Shown in pieces: positions 1 to 8,055 of a stretch of 64,000 nucleotides of DNA. Both the position numbers and the translations under genes were made by a program. Origin of the DNA: Pseudomonadales bacterium (GTDB taxonomy: Bacteria; Pseudomonadota; Gammaproteobacteria; Pseudomonadales; DT-91); contig JABSRQ010000015.1 of the NCBI GenBank assembly GCA_013215055.1, positions 27,826-91,825 on the forward strand, read 5' to 3'. Every line of letters begins with the position of its first letter. Position 1 is the first letter of the stretch. The notes under the pieces are model-generated. The model did not search any database and was not told the origin of the DNA. It saw only the letters and a list, made by a program, of their open reading frames with translations.

Positions 1-2
1 AA

Positions 3-527
3 AACCACGGTGCATTACGTATGGGCCGACGCTTGTTTAAGAGCAATTGTTCCGTATGTCACGGCAGCGACGGCAAAGGCACTTACGCCTTCCCTAATCT
101 GACTGACGATGTCTGGTTATATGGCGGCACGGAAGAGAACATCAAACAAACCATCACCTACGGTAGAAATGGCACCATGCCTTCATGGGGCAAGGTCTTA
201 GGTACCGATTTGGATGCGATGGCAGTTTATATCAAGTCACTTAACAGTGCCGATACACGTAAAGATGCTGAAAACAATCCTATGCATGAGAAGTTTCAGA
301 TGTTGTGTACGGCGTGTCATGGTAAAGATGCTCAAGGCAGCCAGATTGTTGGCGCACCTAGCTTAACTAACGACAACTGGTTATACGGCGGCAGCCTGGC
401 CGAAATCAAACTGACTATCGATCAAGGTCGTAGCGGTGTGATGCCAGCACATGAAAATAAATTATCTAAAGAGCGTATCCACTTGCTGACAGCCTATGTG
501 ATGTCTTTAAGCCACGTTCCAGAATAA
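3..527 (+). CDS. ccoP: cbb3-type cytochrome c oxidase diheme subunit CcoP (C-terminal part)
   Basis: This is the 3' part of CcoP, the membrane-anchored diheme cytochrome c subunit that passes electrons to the cbb3 oxidase core. The reading frame is open from base 3, so the gene starts outside the window. Two periplasmic cytochrome c domains are visible, each with a CxxCH heme site: CSVCH just after the window edge and CTACH around residue 105 of the visible part. Each is followed by an LYGG segment and a conserved Met (TMPSWG and VMPAHE) that would be the axial ligand. The N-terminal membrane anchor is not in the window. ccoG, ccoH, ccoI and ccoS follow on the same strand, the usual ccoNOQP-GHIS order. 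Confidence 0.93.
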   Translation, partial: NHGALRMGRRLFKSNCSVCHGSDGKGTYAFPNLTDDVWLYGGTEENIKQTITYGRNGTMPSWGKVLGTDLDAMAVYIKSLNSADTRKDAENNPMHEKFQMLCTACHGKDAQGSQIVGAPSLTNDNWLYGGSLAEIKLTIDQGRSGVMPAHENKLSKERIHLLTAYVMSLSHVPE

Positions 528-556
528 TCTTTTCATCCGGCCTGTAATGGCTAGCT

Positions 557-600
557 AATCCCGGCCTCTTATTTTATCGATAAATGCCGGGATTTCTTTA
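557..600 (+). terminator. Probable terminator after ccoP
   Basis: A perfect 9-bp inverted repeat, AATCCCGGC (557-565) and GCCGGGATT (586-594), encloses a 20-base loop and is followed by a short T-rich run. It sits between the ccoP stop and ccoG, so the assembly genes may be transcribed partly apart from the structural genes. The T run is broken by C, so efficiency is uncertain. Confidence 0.55.
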
Positions 601-618
601 CCTCTGATACCTGCAGCT

Positions 619-1986
619 ATGAGCGAATCTGACTCCTTTTACGCTAAAAGAAAAGCCATACACCCCAAACAAATCTGGGGAAATAGCCATAAATGGCGAG
701 TCTATGGTGGCACGGTATTATGCAGTTTATTTTTCTTTACGCCCTGGATCACCTGGAGCGGAAGACCCCTGGTCTATTTTGATCTGACCCTCAGACAATT
801 TCATATCATCAATATGACGTTCTGGCCCCAGGATTTTTTCTTCCTGGCCTGGTTTATGATTATCGCCGCATTTGCCCTGTTTCTCTTTACCACTATTGCC
901 GGCAGGCTTTGGTGCGGTTTCACCTGCCCACAGACGATATGGACCTTTATCTTTGTTTTTATCGAAGAAAAAATCGAAGGCCCAGCCAATTCACGCAGGA
1001 AACGTGAAGGACAAAAGCTGACAAACCAGGAAAAATCCAAAAAAGTACTTAAACATATTATCTGGCTGATCATCGCTCTGGCAACCGGCCTCACCTTTGT
1101 CTCGTTCTTTTACCCGATCAGAGAATTATTACACGATGCGATAAACCTGCAGATGCCGCTAACCGCAGTTTTCTGGATCAGCGTATTTACCTATCTTACC
1201 TATATGGATGCCGGCTGGTTACGTGAACAAGTTTGTATTCATATGTGTCCCTATGCGCGCTTTCAATCGGTGATGTACGATGAAGATACCCTGGCTGTAG
1301 CCTATAACCCCGGCTGTGGTGAACCCCGACTATCCAAGTCTAAATCAGATTTTGAAGAGACCGGTCAAAGCCAATGTATAGACTGCACACTCTGTGTACA
1401 AGTATGCCCAACCGGTATCGACATTCGTGACGGCATGCAAGTTGACTGCATCAACTGCGGCTTATGTGTTGATGCCTGCGGCGATGTTATGGAATCCATA
1501 GGCCGCCCCAAGAATCTGATCACGTTTAATACCCTAAACCGATTAAAGGGCCTTAAAAGCCGCATCATTCGACCCAAGTCAGTGGCTTATCTGACAGTAT
1601 TAGTGATTATGAGCAGTTTATTTCTGTATCAATTATTAAACCGCAGCGACATCGAAGCCTCTATGACCCACAATAGAGACCGCATGTTTCAGATGACCAA
1701 GAGCGGCAGCATCCTCAATTACTATACGTTTAAAATCGCCAATAAATCGCAATCCGAGCACCGCTACACTGTATCGATCACCAGCGATAACTTTACACTG
1801 CGAGAATCCAAGACTATATCTTTAAATAAGGGGCAATTCTTGGAAACCTTTTTTACGGTTGAGAGTCAGTTAACTGACGGACAAGAAACCCACGGAAGCC
1901 AAATAATAATATTCGAGGTCAAAGCCGCAGATGGCAGCAGCCATAAACAGCTTGAATCTCGCTTTATCTACCCGTCACGCCGCTAA
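619..1986 (+). CDS. ccoG: Cytochrome c oxidase accessory protein CcoG (FixG family)
   Basis: CcoG is a membrane-bound iron-sulfur protein that helps assemble cbb3 oxidase; in other bacteria it has been linked to copper reduction for the CuB centre. The 455-residue length fits the family. About five hydrophobic segments are visible, with Cys pairs in the membrane part (WCGFTC, and CIHMC near residue 210). Two ferredoxin-like 4Fe-4S clusters follow (CIDCTLCVQVCP and CINCGLCVDAC, about residues 253-290), then an Ig-like FixG C-terminal domain. The gene lies between ccoP and ccoH. It begins with ATG; no strong ribosome-binding site is seen. The family call is firm; the copper role is from relatives. 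Confidence 0.95.
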   Translation: MSESDSFYAKRKAIHPKQIWGNSHKWRVYGGTVLCSLFFFTPWITWSGRPLVYFDLTLRQFHIINMTFWPQDFFFLAWFMIIAAFALFLFTTIAGRLWCGFTCPQTIWTFIFVFIEEKIEGPANSRRKREGQKLTNQEKSKKVLKHIIWLIIALATGLTFVSFFYPIRELLHDAINLQMPLTAVFWISVFTYLTYMDAGWLREQVCIHMCPYARFQSVMYDEDTLAVAYNPGCGEPRLSKSKSDFEETGQSQCIDCTLCVQVCPTGIDIRDGMQVDCINCGLCVDACGDVMESIGRPKNLITFNTLNRLKGLKSRIIRPKSVAYLTVLVIMSSLFLYQLLNRSDIEASMTHNRDRMFQMTKSGSILNYYTFKIANKSQSEHRYTVSITSDNFTLRESKTISLNKGQFLETFFTVESQLTDGQETHGSQIIIFEVKAADGSSHKQLESRFIYPSRR

Positions 1987-2025
1987 AGCGAGACCACAAG
2001 ATAAAAAATAGACGAGGCAGTACAC

Positions 2026-2628
2026 ATGGAACTCATTAATAGCAGTAAAACTCCTCTTAACAACCCACACAGCAACACCGCCAAAGACGTAAATATGCAA
2101 CAAAATGACAAATTCATAAACGCCGACGGAAACGACACCCTGCCATGGTATAAGCAGTTCTGGCCCTGGTTTATATTTGGCTTGCCCGGCGTTGTTGTTA
2201 TTGCCGCTCTCGCCACGGTTTATCTTGCGGTTTACAATGCCGATTCCATGGTCAGCGATCAATATTATAAAGAAGGCCTGGCTATCAATGCCGTGGTTGC
2301 TGATTTAAACCATGCCAAGGCCATGGATCTATCTGCCGAAATTAATGTTGATATCAGCATCTGGCAGGTACAACTCAGTGCCAATACCACCATGAATGAC
2401 GATCACTTAATTGTCGAATTACATCATCCTGCCGATAGCGACAAAGACCTTCAGTTCACGCTGTTTAATGCGGGTAATCAGATCTACCGTGGCACACTGT
2501 CTGACGTAGAGATGAATCGCTGGTATATCGACATTTCCCCCCATGGCAAAGAAGGCACTGATGCCAACTGGCGCTTAAAAGGCGAAATCGATTTATCCAA
2601 TAAAACCACAAGGCTTAAAAATCACTAA
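2026..2628 (+). CDS. ccoH: FixH family protein CcoH
   Basis: CcoH/FixH is a single-span membrane protein needed for stable assembly of cbb3 oxidase. The protein has 200 residues with a hydrophilic N-terminal tail of about 40 residues, longer than usual. One membrane segment follows (PWFIFGLPGVVVIAALATVY, about residues 48-67), then a periplasmic beta-rich domain that opens with the family signature SMVSDQYYKEGLAIN. Its TAA stop shares one base with the ccoI ATG (TAATG), so translation of the two is probably coupled. A second ATG at residue 24 could be the true start; it would remove the unusual tail. Confidence 0.88.
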   Translation: MELINSSKTPLNNPHSNTAKDVNMQQNDKFINADGNDTLPWYKQFWPWFIFGLPGVVVIAALATVYLAVYNADSMVSDQYYKEGLAINAVVADLNHAKAMDLSAEINVDISIWQVQLSANTTMNDDHLIVELHHPADSDKDLQFTLFNAGNQIYRGTLSDVEMNRWYIDISPHGKEGTDANWRLKGEIDLSNKTTRLKNH

Positions 2629-5000
2629 TGAGCCAAAGCGCAGTATGCTTTCATTGTGAAGAACCCGTACCATTGGACAGCCACTTTCAACTCAGCATTA
2701 ATCAGCAACACGCTGATTTTTGCTGCCCGGCCTGCCTGGCCATTTCAGAGACCATCTATGCGGCAGGGCTGGATAACTATTACCAAAGCCGCGCACAACA
2801 CGCGCATAAGCCTGAGCAACATGATTTTTCCCATTGGGACAATGCCAAGCTGCAAAAAGAATTTGTCGACACACACGACGAGCCAATAAAAACCGCCCAC
2901 CTCTATATCGAAGGCATGCACTGCACCGCCTGTGCCTGGTTGATAGAACAGCATTTGCAGAAACAAGCCGCGGTTATTGAAGCCAAAATCAGCTACCAGG
3001 AACAGAAGTTGACGATTCGCTGGCATGACGACAAATTACCGCTTAGCCAACTTATGCAAGCCATTAATGCGATAGGTTATATCCCACACCCCTATCAAGA
3101 CAGCGAGATTTACGCGGCCCAAAAAGCCCAGAACAAAAAACAGCTAACACGTATTGGCATCACCGCCATATTGATGATGCAGGTCGGCATGTTAGCCATA
3201 GGCCTTTATCTGGGTGACTACCTAGGCATTAGCGATCAATACCGCCAACTATTAAAAACCGCCAGCCTGTTTTTTTCGCTGCCGATCTTATATTTCTCCG
3301 CCCTACCGTTTATCAGCTCGGCTTACACCGGCTTAAAACAACGCAAAATCAATATGGATTTTAATATCTCCCTGGCCATTATCGGCCTCTATGGCAGCAG
3401 CGTGTACAGTGTTTATAGTAAGTCCGGCGATATCTACTTCGATTCCGTCGCCATGTTATGCCTGTTTATTCTTATTGCCCGCTATATTGAAATGCGCTCA
3501 CGGCAAAAGCTGTATCAGCAACAAGGCCTATTGCCTAAAACCGCCACCAAGGTCATTGACGAGCACTATCAAGAACTCCCATTAGCAGAAATTGTTTTAG
3601 GTGATTTTATACTGATTAAACCTGGAGCAGATATAGCGCTTGATGGCAGGGTCGTCTCTGGCTATAGCAGTATTTCAGAAGCGGCCATCAACGGTGAATC
3701 CAGAGCTATCAATAAAAAAATCGGAGATGAGGTTTATGCCGGCAGCCAGAATCACGATGGTTTATTAACCGTAGAAGTCACCGCCACCGCCGAACACTGC
3801 CTGATCAACAAAATTGCCGAGTTATGCAATCAGCAGGAATCCGATAAAAGCCAGGCACAGAACAGCGTCAATCGAATTGCCAGCATCTTTACCTTTAGCG
3901 TCTTTCTTTTGGCGATTGCCAGCTATGTTTTCTGGTTTCTAAAAGGTCATGATGAAGCCTTCTGGATTGCGCTGTCGGTATTAGTGATCAGCTGCCCCTG
4001 TGCCCTATCGCTGGCGGCCCCCACTGCACTGTCGGCGGTGCAATATCGCCTGCGCCACAGCGGCCTATTAATTCGCAGCCCCGAGGTTTTACCGCTACTG
4101 AACCAATTAACCGATGTTATTTTTGATAAAACCGGCACCTTGACTCACGGCCAGATTCAATTACAGCACACACATACGCTGAGCCATTTTAACAAGCAAG
4201 AGCTTCTGGCGATTGCCAGCAGCTTGGAAAGCACCTCTCAGCACCCTATCGCCAAAGCCTTTAACGATAAAAGTTTATTAGCCCAGGATTGCAATATATT
4301 CACCGGTTTAGGCATTGAAGGCACGGTGAAGCAACAACGTTATCGCATAGGCAGCGTTGAATTTTGCCAGCAGTGGCACTCCGGTGCCACACCACCTGAC
4401 ACACCACATATGCTGATTGGCCTGGCCGACAAACAACAGATGATCGCCTGGTTTGAACTCAGCGATAGCATTCGCCCAGAAGCCCTGCCACTAACCAAAT
4501 ACCTGAAAAAACTGGGCCTCCAACTGCATATTCTTAGCGGCGACAGCTCCGATGATGTAAAACAAACCGCCAACACCCTGGGCATAAGCAACTTTCACAA
4601 ACACTGCAGCAGCCAGGATAAGCTGGATCAATTAAATCGCCTGCAGGAAAAAGGTGCCATCACCATGATGGTTGGAGATGGTATCAACGATGCACCGGTT
4701 TTACGTAAAGCTCAGGTCTCGGTCGCCTTTTTTAATAGCAGCCAATGGCTGAAAAATAACGCCGACATCATCTTGTTAAACAATGACCTAAGCAAGATTC
4801 AGGATTGCTTGAACTACGCCAAGGCTTATCAACGGGTTTATAGGCAGAATTTCGGCTGGGCATTATTGTATAATGCCATCGCCATCCCGTTTGCGATGAG
4901 TGGCTGGGTGACACCGTTAATCGCCGCACTGGGAATGTCATTCAGCTCCATCGTCGTTGTGTTAAACTCACAGCGACTGCTCAAGAAAAAGTCGGATTAA
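2628..5000 (+). CDS. ccoI: Copper-exporting P1B-type ATPase CcoI (FixI)
   Basis: CcoI is a P1B-type ATPase that moves copper across the inner membrane for maturation of cbb3 oxidase. The 790-residue protein has the FixI-specific N-terminal Cys-rich region (CFHCEEPV, then CCPAC), followed by a heavy-metal-associated domain with GMHCTACAW. The ATPase core shows the membrane metal-binding CPC motif (SCPCALS), the phosphorylation site DKTGT, the HP motif (SQHPIAKA) and GDGINDAP in the hinge. It is the third gene of the ccoGHIS set, and its start overlaps the ccoH stop by one base. Transport direction and partner are inferred from the family. Confidence 0.95.
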   Translation: MSQSAVCFHCEEPVPLDSHFQLSINQQHADFCCPACLAISETIYAAGLDNYYQSRAQHAHKPEQHDFSHWDNAKLQKEFVDTHDEPIKTAHLYIEGMHCTACAWLIEQHLQKQAAVIEAKISYQEQKLTIRWHDDKLPLSQLMQAINAIGYIPHPYQDSEIYAAQKAQNKKQLTRIGITAILMMQVGMLAIGLYLGDYLGISDQYRQLLKTASLFFSLPILYFSALPFISSAYTGLKQRKINMDFNISLAIIGLYGSSVYSVYSKSGDIYFDSVAMLCLFILIARYIEMRSRQKLYQQQGLLPKTATKVIDEHYQELPLAEIVLGDFILIKPGADIALDGRVVSGYSSISEAAINGESRAINKKIGDEVYAGSQNHDGLLTVEVTATAEHCLINKIAELCNQQESDKSQAQNSVNRIASIFTFSVFLLAIASYVFWFLKGHDEAFWIALSVLVISCPCALSLAAPTALSAVQYRLRHSGLLIRSPEVLPLLNQLTDVIFDKTGTLTHGQIQLQHTHTLSHFNKQELLAIASSLESTSQHPIAKAFNDKSLLAQDCNIFTGLGIEGTVKQQRYRIGSVEFCQQWHSGATPPDTPHMLIGLADKQQMIAWFELSDSIRPEALPLTKYLKKLGLQLHILSGDSSDDVKQTANTLGISNFHKHCSSQDKLDQLNRLQEKGAITMMVGDGINDAPVLRKAQVSVAFFNSSQWLKNNADIILLNNDLSKIQDCLNYAKAYQRVYRQNFGWALLYNAIAIPFAMSGWVTPLIAALGMSFSSIVVVLNSQRLLKKKSD

Positions 5001-5013
5001 TAACAGGTTTAAC

Positions 5014-5166
5014 ATGCAAAGTTTATATATTCTTTTACCCATCGCCCTATTCTTCTGCTTTGCAGGCTTGGGTTTGTTTGTCTGGTCTATGAATAGCAAA
5101 CAATTTGACGACCTGGAACGTGAAGCTCAACGTATCCTGGAAATTGACACCCCACCACGCGATTAA
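5014..5166 (+). CDS. ccoS: cbb3 oxidase maturation protein CcoS
   Basis: This 50-residue protein is encoded 13 bases after ccoI. It begins MQSLYILLPIALFF and continues with one membrane helix ending in GLFVWSMNSKQFDDLE. The Trp/Phe-containing exit of the helix followed by a QFDDLExE segment is the hallmark of CcoS, a small inner-membrane protein required to insert cofactors into cbb3 oxidase. Position directly after ccoI supports the call. The short charged tail ends in PPRD. Confidence 0.92.
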   Translation: MQSLYILLPIALFFCFAGLGLFVWSMNSKQFDDLEREAQRILEIDTPPRD

Positions 5167-5172
5167 GTTTTC

Positions 5173-5955
5173 ATGCCAACCGAATTAATTTTCACCGCCC
5201 TTCTTTTAGGGCTGGCCAGCTCTGGCCACTGTATTTTTATGTGCGGCGGCATCTCCTGCGCATTAAGCCAGCAGAGTGACAGCTCACAAAAAAAATCACT
5301 GCTTAACAACAGCCTGCGTTTGCTATTATTTCATCTCGGGCGTATCAGCTGCTACGCCTTTTTAGGCCTGATTTTTGGTTTATTTATCCAACTGCTAAAC
5401 CCGGACGCCCCTATCTTTAGCACGATCTTGCGTCATATCGCGGCCCTATTGATTATTGCCATGGGGCTTTATATCAGCGGATTAAATAACACTTTGAAAA
5501 AGATCGAAGCCAAGCTCGGCTTTATCTGGAAAAAGTTACAACCTATCAGCAGCAAACTGATGCAAAGCCACGGCACGGCAACCCGCTTCGCGTTGGGATT
5601 TGTCTGGGGATTTTTGCCCTGCGGCATGATTTACAGCACCGTGTTATGGGCCAGTACCGCAGCCAATAGCAGCGCTTCGACTTATGGTGCGATAAGCACG
5701 GCCTTGCTGATGTTTATTTTTGGCCTGGGAACATTACCCAGCTTATTGATATTAAATCTGGCCAGCCTAAAAGCCGGAGAGAAAATCAGCCGATTTTTTC
5801 GCTTAAAAAACAGTAAAAAAGCTATCGGATTTTTATTGATACTCTTTGGTGTATGGAGCTTGCTGGCCATCTACCTGCCTATGCCCAGCATCTTACATAA
5901 TATGCCAACCTCGGAACAAGGCGGCGATGAAGCCATGCACCATCACCACCATTAA
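5173..5955 (+). CDS. Sulfite exporter TauE/SafE-type (DsbD/CcdA-like) membrane protein of the cco cluster
   Basis: This 260-residue polytopic membrane protein has about six hydrophobic segments. It has two Cys/Pro signatures: HCIFMCGGI in the first helix (residues 19-27) and FLPCGMIY near residue 150. These mark the DsbD/CcdA-like branch of the TauE/SafE set that commonly follows ccoS. A role in thiol or copper handling for oxidase assembly is likely but inferred. It starts 6 bases after the ccoS stop, so it belongs to the operon. The C-terminus is a run of His residues (EAMHHHHH), which could bind metal. A true sulfite export role is unlikely in this context. Confidence 0.85.
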   Translation: MPTELIFTALLLGLASSGHCIFMCGGISCALSQQSDSSQKKSLLNNSLRLLLFHLGRISCYAFLGLIFGLFIQLLNPDAPIFSTILRHIAALLIIAMGLYISGLNNTLKKIEAKLGFIWKKLQPISSKLMQSHGTATRFALGFVWGFLPCGMIYSTVLWASTAANSSASTYGAISTALLMFIFGLGTLPSLLILNLASLKAGEKISRFFRLKNSKKAIGFLLILFGVWSLLAIYLPMPSILHNMPTSEQGGDEAMHHHHH

Positions 5956-5988
5956 ACCGCTTTTAGCCTAGCGCCTTCATTATTATCA

Positions 5989-6465
5989 TCAATGGCCTTT
6001 GCAACCGGATAAACATGATCCAGCACCTGCCAGTGTTGCAGCCGTTAACATTATTTCACACAGTTTAAACAGCTGAGTCTGTTCTCTATTGATATACTGA
6101 ATATGCTGTTTCACATAATGATTAACCGCAGACATCATCACCGTTTTTTTACCGTCATCCAGTAAATATTCCTGAATACGCACAAGCAGTAACTCACTAA
6201 AAACATCCAGCATCTCATGATCGCCGAGCATATTATCCACTAGCTGCTGACTGACTTCATCCGGACTTTGCATCAACTCCTCCACTAAATGATGTGCACC
6301 AGCAATCAAGACATCTAGCTGCACCAGCTTTTCATTCAACTGATTAATCACCAGACGTTTTTTCCGATCATTGTTACAAGACTGCTGCGCCAGCGATAAA
6401 AGCTGAAACAATAGCTGACTAATATCTTTATGTTCGCCACGCTGGCAAGTAATAACCGCTGCCAT
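5989..6465 (-). CDS. Hemerythrin-like domain protein (degenerate metal site)
   Basis: I read this as a hemerythrin-like four-helix protein of about 158 residues. The helix pattern matches: EHKDISQLL near the start (cf. DHRxLARLL), HHLVEEL in the second helix (cf. HHPxEDL), GDHEML in the third, and YINREQTQLFKL in the last (cf. HMExEExxLFPL). In the last helix Tyr takes the place of the expected His, so the di-iron site may be incomplete. The frame is open up to 6549, but I chose ATG 6465 because AAGAGAG lies 6-7 bases upstream. The longer version would also run through the globin remnant on the other strand. The C-terminus is Cys/Gly-rich. Converges with the cco operon. Confidence 0.6.
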   Translation of the reverse strand: MAAVITCQRGEHKDISQLLFQLLSLAQQSCNNDRKKRLVINQLNEKLVQLDVLIAGAHHLVEELMQSPDEVSQQLVDNMLGDHEMLDVFSELLLVRIQEYLLDDGKKTVMMSAVNHYVKQHIQYINREQTQLFKLCEIMLTAATLAGAGSCLSGCKGH

Positions 6466-6487
6466 AAACATCTCTCTTCTTTTGCTC

Positions 6488-6822
6488 GATTTAAACAATA
6501 ACAAATATGAGGCGATGGATGATTTACCCGAAGCCGAACATATTCGCAAAATGCATGCACAATCGCTTAGCGATATTAAAGAAAAATTATTTGAATACCT
6601 CAGTGGCTGGGTAGCCCGGATTTATACAATCAAAAATACGGCAAGATTTGCTTAACCTATCCACATCAATCTTTTGAAATTTCTGACGATGCCAGAGATC
6701 AATGGCTCTATTGCTGGGATACCGCAATGAATAAAATTGGCGCAAGTGACGAAGCCAAGGCGATGATTAAAGACCCCATCTTCCAAATGGCCAATTTTAT
6801 GGTTAATCAGCGCCCGTCTTAA
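6488..6822 (+). pseudogene. Truncated hemoglobin (group 2, YjbI-like) pseudogene
   Basis: Two adjacent frames on the plus strand together spell most of a group 2 truncated hemoglobin. Frame 2 (6488-6610) gives MDDLPEAEHIRKMH followed by KEKLFEYLSGW, matching the usual DLPEA ... KLFxFLSGW region. From about 6613 the match continues in frame 1 with PDLYNQKYG, then ARDQWLYC and a C-terminal MANFMVNQRPS ending at TAA 6820. The break falls at the SGW/GGPDLY junction and looks like a one-base loss. The first third of the globin (start codon and A-B helices) is missing, and that position is now occupied by the oppositely oriented hemerythrin-like gene. No functional product is expected. Confidence 0.75.
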
Positions 6823-6823
6823 G

Positions 6824-7150
6824 TTAATGCAGTATACGCCCCGCTAAACAGGTTTTATAAAAGTGCTGCAGGGTTTTAGCATCGGCATGCTGAATAAAGA
6901 CTAAATAATCATTTAGGCTATCGGCCGCATCACTACGATTGGTATGCGGCCCTAATTCCCAACCTTCGCGGGTATGGATAAACCAGCACCCTTCTTGCAA
7001 TGTGAAGCGGCCATGGCGGCCACCGGTATACACACCACACTCACTCTCTCTATGTAAAATCATCGTACAAGCCTGCATGTAAACCGCATCGATATTTAAT
7101 ATATGGCACAGGTTCAGGCCGTGGTCAAAATCAAACTTGTTGATTTTCAC
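6824..7150 (-). CDS. Hypothetical protein, 108 aa
   Basis: I do not recognise this protein. It is soluble, with no signal peptide or membrane segment. It has Cys at several positions (NLCHI, QACTM, SECGV, EGCWF, KTCLA), a central GGRHGRF turn and two Trp residues (CWFIHTREGWELG). The stop lies 1 base beyond the end of the globin remnant, so the two converge. Start is ATG at 7150 with no clear ribosome-binding site. It may be a small conserved protein of unknown function; the coherent composition makes it more likely a gene than chance. Confidence 0.55.
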   Translation of the reverse strand: MKINKFDFDHGLNLCHILNIDAVYMQACTMILHRESECGVYTGGRHGRFTLQEGCWFIHTREGWELGPHTNRSDAADSLNDYLVFIQHADAKTLQHFYKTCLAGRILH

Positions 7151-7195
7151 AAAAACATGATACTTTCATAACAATCAAACCATTAACGCCACTTT

Positions 7196-8053
7196 ATGAT
7201 TTATTCCGTGCTAAAAAAACGCCCTTTTTATATTATTATCGGCTTAATACTTCTGCTTTTTATCCTCAGTTTTTTCACCCCCAAAGCCAGCAATAATAAA
7301 GACTGGTCAACACCTTTTAAGCAGCTACCTATAGCCTCCGTTAACGGAGATATATTAAGTATTAAAAACCAACGTGACTTTCGTTATAGTGCCAATCAAG
7401 ATGATTCTGGCGATAATATTTTACAAGCCCGATATATTCACAGAGACTATAAACTCTCTGACCTCAAGCAACTCTGGTATGGCATCTCACACTTTGGCCC
7501 CTATGGCTTGGCGCATGTTTTTGTCAGCTTTGAATTTGCAAAGAATCAGTTTTTAGTGGTTTCTATCGAAGCCAGATTGGAGCAAGAACAGCAAGGTGGT
7601 TATAACCCGATTTTGGGCCTATTTCGCCACTATCAAAAAACGGTGGTGCTGGCGACAGAAGAAGATGTTATCGGTTTGCGCAGCCATTTACGCCAGGAAA
7701 AAGTCTATCTCTACCCACTGCAACTCTCTACCATTCAATTACGCACCTTGTTATTTAACTATCTACGCCTCAACGAAGATTTGCAGCAACATCCTGTATT
7801 TTATAATTCCTTTACCGATAATTGCATGACCGGTTTATTAAGAGCAACATCCAGATTAAATCAATGGTGGCAATGGCTGGATTATCGCATTATTTTACCC
7901 GGATTCTCTGACCGATTACTGTATGAAAAAATGCTAAGCAATAACACTATTTCATTTAAGGCATGGCAAGATAAACACCTTATCAATCCAGCTTTCAGCA
8001 ACATCGAGAGCCCGTCGTTTTCATCCGCCATTAGAACCACCATAAAGGACTAA
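7196..8053 (+). CDS. DUF4105 family (Lnb N-terminal-like) membrane-anchored periplasmic protein
   Basis: The 285-residue protein starts with an N-terminal hydrophobic anchor (YIIIGLILLLFILSFF). The rest is a DUF4105 domain, recognisable by NQRDFRYSA, DLKQLWYGISHFGP and LAHVFVSFEF near residues 60-120, and by FTDNCMTGLLRA near residue 205. The Asn-Cys motif fits a papain-like fold in which Cys acts as nucleophile, but activity is unproven. It ends 2 bases before the patatin gene, so the two are probably co-expressed envelope proteins. Confidence 0.8.
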   Translation: MIYSVLKKRPFYIIIGLILLLFILSFFTPKASNNKDWSTPFKQLPIASVNGDILSIKNQRDFRYSANQDDSGDNILQARYIHRDYKLSDLKQLWYGISHFGPYGLAHVFVSFEFAKNQFLVVSIEARLEQEQQGGYNPILGLFRHYQKTVVLATEEDVIGLRSHLRQEKVYLYPLQLSTIQLRTLLFNYLRLNEDLQQHPVFYNSFTDNCMTGLLRATSRLNQWWQWLDYRIILPGFSDRLLYEKMLSNNTISFKAWQDKHLINPAFSNIESPSFSSAIRTTIKD

Positions 8054-8055
8054 AC

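Noticed and set aside
539..618. FNR box upstream of ccoG
   Set aside because: No TTGAT(N4)ATCAA-like sequence is present; the region is explained by the terminator hairpin.
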